This document shows positions 5,479 to 7,496 of a stretch of DNA of 7,496 bases, piece after piece. Within the stretch, counting starts at the first letter, position 1. Each line of letters begins with the position of its first letter. Below the pieces are notes generated by a model. That model ran no database searches. It was not told the origin of the DNA and worked only from the letters and a program-made list of their open reading frames with translations. This stretch comes from Candidatus Bathyarchaeum sp. (lineage in GTDB: Archaea; Thermoproteota; Bathyarchaeia; Bathyarchaeales; Bathyarchaeaceae). The DNA is taken from assembly GCA_003096235.1 (NCBI GenBank), contig PIXT01000215.1, forward strand, positions 1 through 7,496. The letters run 5' to 3'. The translations under genes and the position numbers were made by a program.

Positions 5479-6522
5479 CTATTGTTGTGATGAACACCAT
5501 TCCATGTTTGACCTTGCGCGTTCCGCTAGGAAAATGCCATGAGCGTCTTGGTATATTTCAGCTTCAGATTCATAATTACTGGCTGCTTGTAAGAGAGCCT
5601 CTTTGCCTCTGATTTCATATTCTGCAGCAATTTCTTTGATGCTTTGTTGTTTCGACCAGCTTAGAAGACTTTTTGCCTCGTTCTCTCTGCTGATAGCTGC
5701 CCAAAAACATGAACACTTTGGTTCTAGCTCAGTTGCACATGAAGAAAAGACTTTTGAAGCCTCCAAAAATTTTCCTTCAATGAAAAGTGATGAAGCGTTT
5801 TGAAGCTGCAGCAGTTTGGGCATTTGCAGTTCACCCAAATTTAGCCGCAAGCTTTCAGTGACTGGTCCTTTGGCTTGACGAGGCTGCAAACGAGCTAAAT
5901 CTGCGTGAGAGTTAATATTGATGAAGCTTTTCAGGTCTGGGTCAAAAGCACTTATTTCATCGACAATTGAAATAAGCAAAACGTTCAAGGCTCCTCTTAT
6001 TATGTCGTCGGAACGAGGACGTCTTAACTGACAAAGTGTTTTCGCAACTTCAAGCACATCAGGTTTTTTAAGAACCATGGTCAACGTTTCCAGTCTTCCA
6101 TTAGGCCACATCGGCACGACGACACGCGAATCTGTTATCGAATTGAACATGTGATCAATGACTTTTGGCTGTAACAGGGGCATGTCAGACGGAAGAGTGA
6201 AACAATAGTCTGCTTTGGCGGCAAGTAGTCCTGTTAGAATTCCTACAATAGGTCCGCCTAGCTGGTTACTTTTCTCATCGATGACTAATCTAACGTTTTT
6301 TATTTTGTGTTTTGTTAGAACCCGAGAATATTGTGCTTTCCGTTTTTCGTTGTTTACACATATGACAACTTCATCTACAACTTCATGAACGCTTTCAACA
6401 GCGTGAACAAGAAGAGGCTTCCCAAGAAGTTCAACAAGAGCCTTGTCTTGCCACATTTCTTGTGCATCTTGGAATCTTTCAGCTTTTCCTCCTGAAAGTA
6501 TAATTGCAGCCCGTTTAGCCAT
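5479..6522 (-). CDS. mobA: MobA-like nucleotidyltransferase with C-terminal helical extension
   Basis: Residues 1-213 form a MobA-type NTP transferase, the family that joins GMP to molybdopterin to make the guanine dinucleotide cofactor. Visible motifs are the nucleotide loop LSGGKAERF (9-17), DKALVELLGKPLL (26-38, with K27), GGPIVGILTGLLAA (89-102), the metal-binding LPSDMPLL (110-117, D113) and the closing NINSHADLARL (202-212). The loop between R16 and DKA is several residues longer than in usual MobA. MobA is normally about 195-200 residues. This protein adds about 130 (215-347) of predicted alpha helix with a TPR-like look (LFIEGKFLEASKVFSSCATEL) and four cysteines (C262, C270, C272, C343). 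I do not recognise that domain. The divergent fdhD neighbour supports a role in bis-MGD cofactor maturation; a related cofactor nucleotidyltransferase is the alternative. AAGGT at 6531-6535 is 8 bases from the ATG. Confidence 0.8.
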   Translation of the reverse strand: MAKRAAIILSGGKAERFQDAQEMWQDKALVELLGKPLLVHAVESVHEVVDEVVICVNNEKRKAQYSRVLTKHKIKNVRLVIDEKSNQLGGPIVGILTGLLAAKADYCFTLPSDMPLLQPKVIDHMFNSITDSRVVVPMWPNGRLETLTMVLKKPDVLEVAKTLCQLRRPRSDDIIRGALNVLLISIVDEISAFDPDLKSFININSHADLARLQPRQAKGPVTESLRLNLGELQMPKLLQLQNASSLFIEGKFLEASKVFSSCATELEPKCSCFWAAISRENEAKSLLSWSKQQSIKEIAAEYEIRGKEALLQAASNYESEAEIYQDAHGIFLAERARSNMEWCSSQQ

Positions 6523-6580
6523 GACCCTTTACCTTATTGCAATAATTTTTTTGCCCAAGGCTAATGGATTCTTGTCCAGT

Positions 6581-6598
6581 TTATTTAACTTACCTTTC
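6581..6598 (-). promoter_or_regulatory. BRE/TATA candidate of the mobA-like gene
   Basis: On the minus strand GAAAGGTAAGTTAAATAA combines a purine-rich BRE-like part with a good TATA-like TTAAATAA (6589-6582). A start near 6559 would give a leader of about 36 bases that contains the AAGGT ribosome binding site. This is the most convincing promoter of the window by eye. Confidence 0.5.
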
Positions 6599-6625
6599 AA
6601 AACTCTTTTTTTGTTTGAAGCACAT

Positions 6626-6659
6626 CGCCGAAGCCTTAAACGCTGTGCGACATTAATTA
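6626..6659 (+). promoter_or_regulatory. Promoter candidates of fdhD
   Basis: Two boxes face fdhD: CCTTAAAC at 6634-6641 after the purine/G+C-rich CGCCGAAG, and ATTAATTA at 6652-6659. The first would start transcription near 6664 and leave a leader of about 32 bases with the ribosome binding site AGGTG (6684-6688). The second would start almost on top of that site, so the first is favoured. The 173-base gap thus holds back-to-back promoters for mobA and fdhD. Confidence 0.35.
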
Positions 6660-6695
6660 ATCTAAGAAACCAAGAAACAAGATAGGTGCTAAAAT

Positions 6696-7484
6696 ATGGT
6701 ACAGCAAGTAGACATAATTAGGTTTGACATTTCCACGGGAAAGTCCCAGAAGATTGCTGACTATATCGCTGAAGAAAAGCCTTTTTACCTATTGATTAAC
6801 ACGACTTTTTGGGCAACCATTCTATGTTCTCCAACAGACCTTAAGGAATTAGCTGTTGGACATTTTCTTTCTGAAGGAATACTCAAATCCACCAAAGAAA
6901 TCGAACAAATCATCCTTAAAGAATCTGAAAGCACCTGCTACGTCAAACTGAAAACAGAAATCAAAGTTGACGACCGCGTAAAGACTTCAAGACTTCATGC
7001 GCGCATTATACACTCAGCCTGCGGAGACGCCTCAGATTACCAGCACTCTAAAAAAAGGCTCAAAATCAAATCGGATCTACAGGTTAAAGCTCAAATCATA
7101 TTTGACAGCGTAAAACAGCTTAACTTCAAAGCTGAAGGCTACAGGCAAACTGGAGGTTTTCATGTTGCCGCAATATACACGGCGGATGGTCAATTGGTTG
7201 CTTTGGCTGAAGATGTTGGTAGACACAACGCGGTAGACAAAGTAATTGGCATGGCTGCATTGAACAATGTTGATTTTGGCAAATGTTTCTTGGCTTTGAG
7301 TGGACGTATGTCAGGTGACGTGGCTTTCAAAGCAGCAAACGTTGGTTTGCCAATCATTGCCTCTTTGGCAGCTGCACTTTCTTCAGGCATAACTATGGCA
7401 AAATCCGCAAATTTAACGTTGGCAGGCTTTGTAAGAGGAAAGCGCATCAATATTTACACACATCCAGAAAAAATAGTAACATAA
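6696..7484 (+). CDS. fdhD: FdhD, sulfurtransferase for formate dehydrogenase maturation
   Basis: This 262-residue cytoplasmic protein has full-length FdhD character. FdhD passes sulfur from a cysteine desulfurase to the bis-MGD cofactor of formate dehydrogenase. Signatures: LAVGHFLSEGIL (52-63), the Cys loop IHSACGDAS (105-113), TGGFHVAAI (152-160), AEDVGRHNAVDKVIG (171-185), LSGRMSGDVAFKAANVGLPI (201-220) and LTLAGFVRGKRINIYT (240-255). Only the first Cys of the loop (C109, bases 7020-7022) is present; the place of a second Cys in CxxC members is A112. Single-Cys FdhDs are, to my recollection, not rare, so this need not mean loss of function. The ATG is supported by AGGTG 7 bases upstream. 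It is divergent from the MobA-like gene, so both steps of bis-MGD maturation lie together. No formate dehydrogenase is in the window; it may lie beyond the right edge. Confidence 0.93.
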   Translation: MVQQVDIIRFDISTGKSQKIADYIAEEKPFYLLINTTFWATILCSPTDLKELAVGHFLSEGILKSTKEIEQIILKESESTCYVKLKTEIKVDDRVKTSRLHARIIHSACGDASDYQHSKKRLKIKSDLQVKAQIIFDSVKQLNFKAEGYRQTGGFHVAAIYTADGQLVALAEDVGRHNAVDKVIGMAALNNVDFGKCFLALSGRMSGDVAFKAANVGLPIIASLAAALSSGITMAKSANLTLAGFVRGKRINIYTHPEKIVT

Positions 7485-7496
7485 AACGATGCAAAT

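Noticed and set aside
7489..7496. ATG near the right edge as the start of another gene
   Set aside because: Only eight bases remain, with no ribosome binding site at proper spacing after the fdhD stop, so nothing can be claimed.

Overview
The window looks archaeal, most likely a mesophilic, anaerobic member of the TACK lineages such as a Bathyarchaeia-type organism. That lineage call is inference. The archaeal call rests on visible signals: an initiator tRNA-Met of archaeal type (A1:U72, three G:C pairs in the anticodon stem, CCA encoded), GGAGG/GAGGTGA-type ribosome binding sites, TTG starts, purine-plus-TATA promoter candidates, and an IscS/IscU pair of the kind described in Archaeoglobus. 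No mobile element, CRISPR array or rRNA is visible.

Layout: (1) Bases 1-199 hold the last 65 codons of a PKD-domain surface protein, followed by a 519-base AT-rich spacer with diverged copies of a short repeat. (2) A + strand gene at 719-1588 encodes an integral membrane protein joining a bacterial-type PH domain to a DUF1648 segment. (3) It converges on a tight minus-strand operon, 3686 to 1867, of tusA-like, iscS-like and iscU genes. The ribosome binding sites of the second and third genes are built over the stop codons of the genes before them. (4) A minus-strand malic enzyme gene lies at 5195-3837 and ends in a hairpin/oligo-T terminator. (5) The initiator tRNA lies at 5388-5465 (+). (6) A divergent pair follows: a MobA-like nucleotidyltransferase with an extra C-terminal helical region (minus, 6522-5479) and FdhD (plus, 6696-7484).

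The unifying theme is sulfur, Fe-S and molybdenum/tungsten cofactor handling. TusA, IscS and IscU should serve Fe-S assembly and sulfur relay. MobA and FdhD together point to maturation of a bis-MGD enzyme such as formate dehydrogenase, which is not in the window. The most notable point is that the IscS-like protein lacks the PLP-binding lysine: the His-Lys pair is Asn-Asp. It also lacks the PLP-contacting Gln and the carboxylate-binding Arg, yet keeps the catalytic-loop Cys. This matches the IscS of Archaeoglobus fulgidus, reported to lack PLP and desulfurase activity. The operon therefore probably builds clusters from sulfide or another donor rather than from cysteine by this protein. FdhD also has only one Cys where many family members have CxxC.
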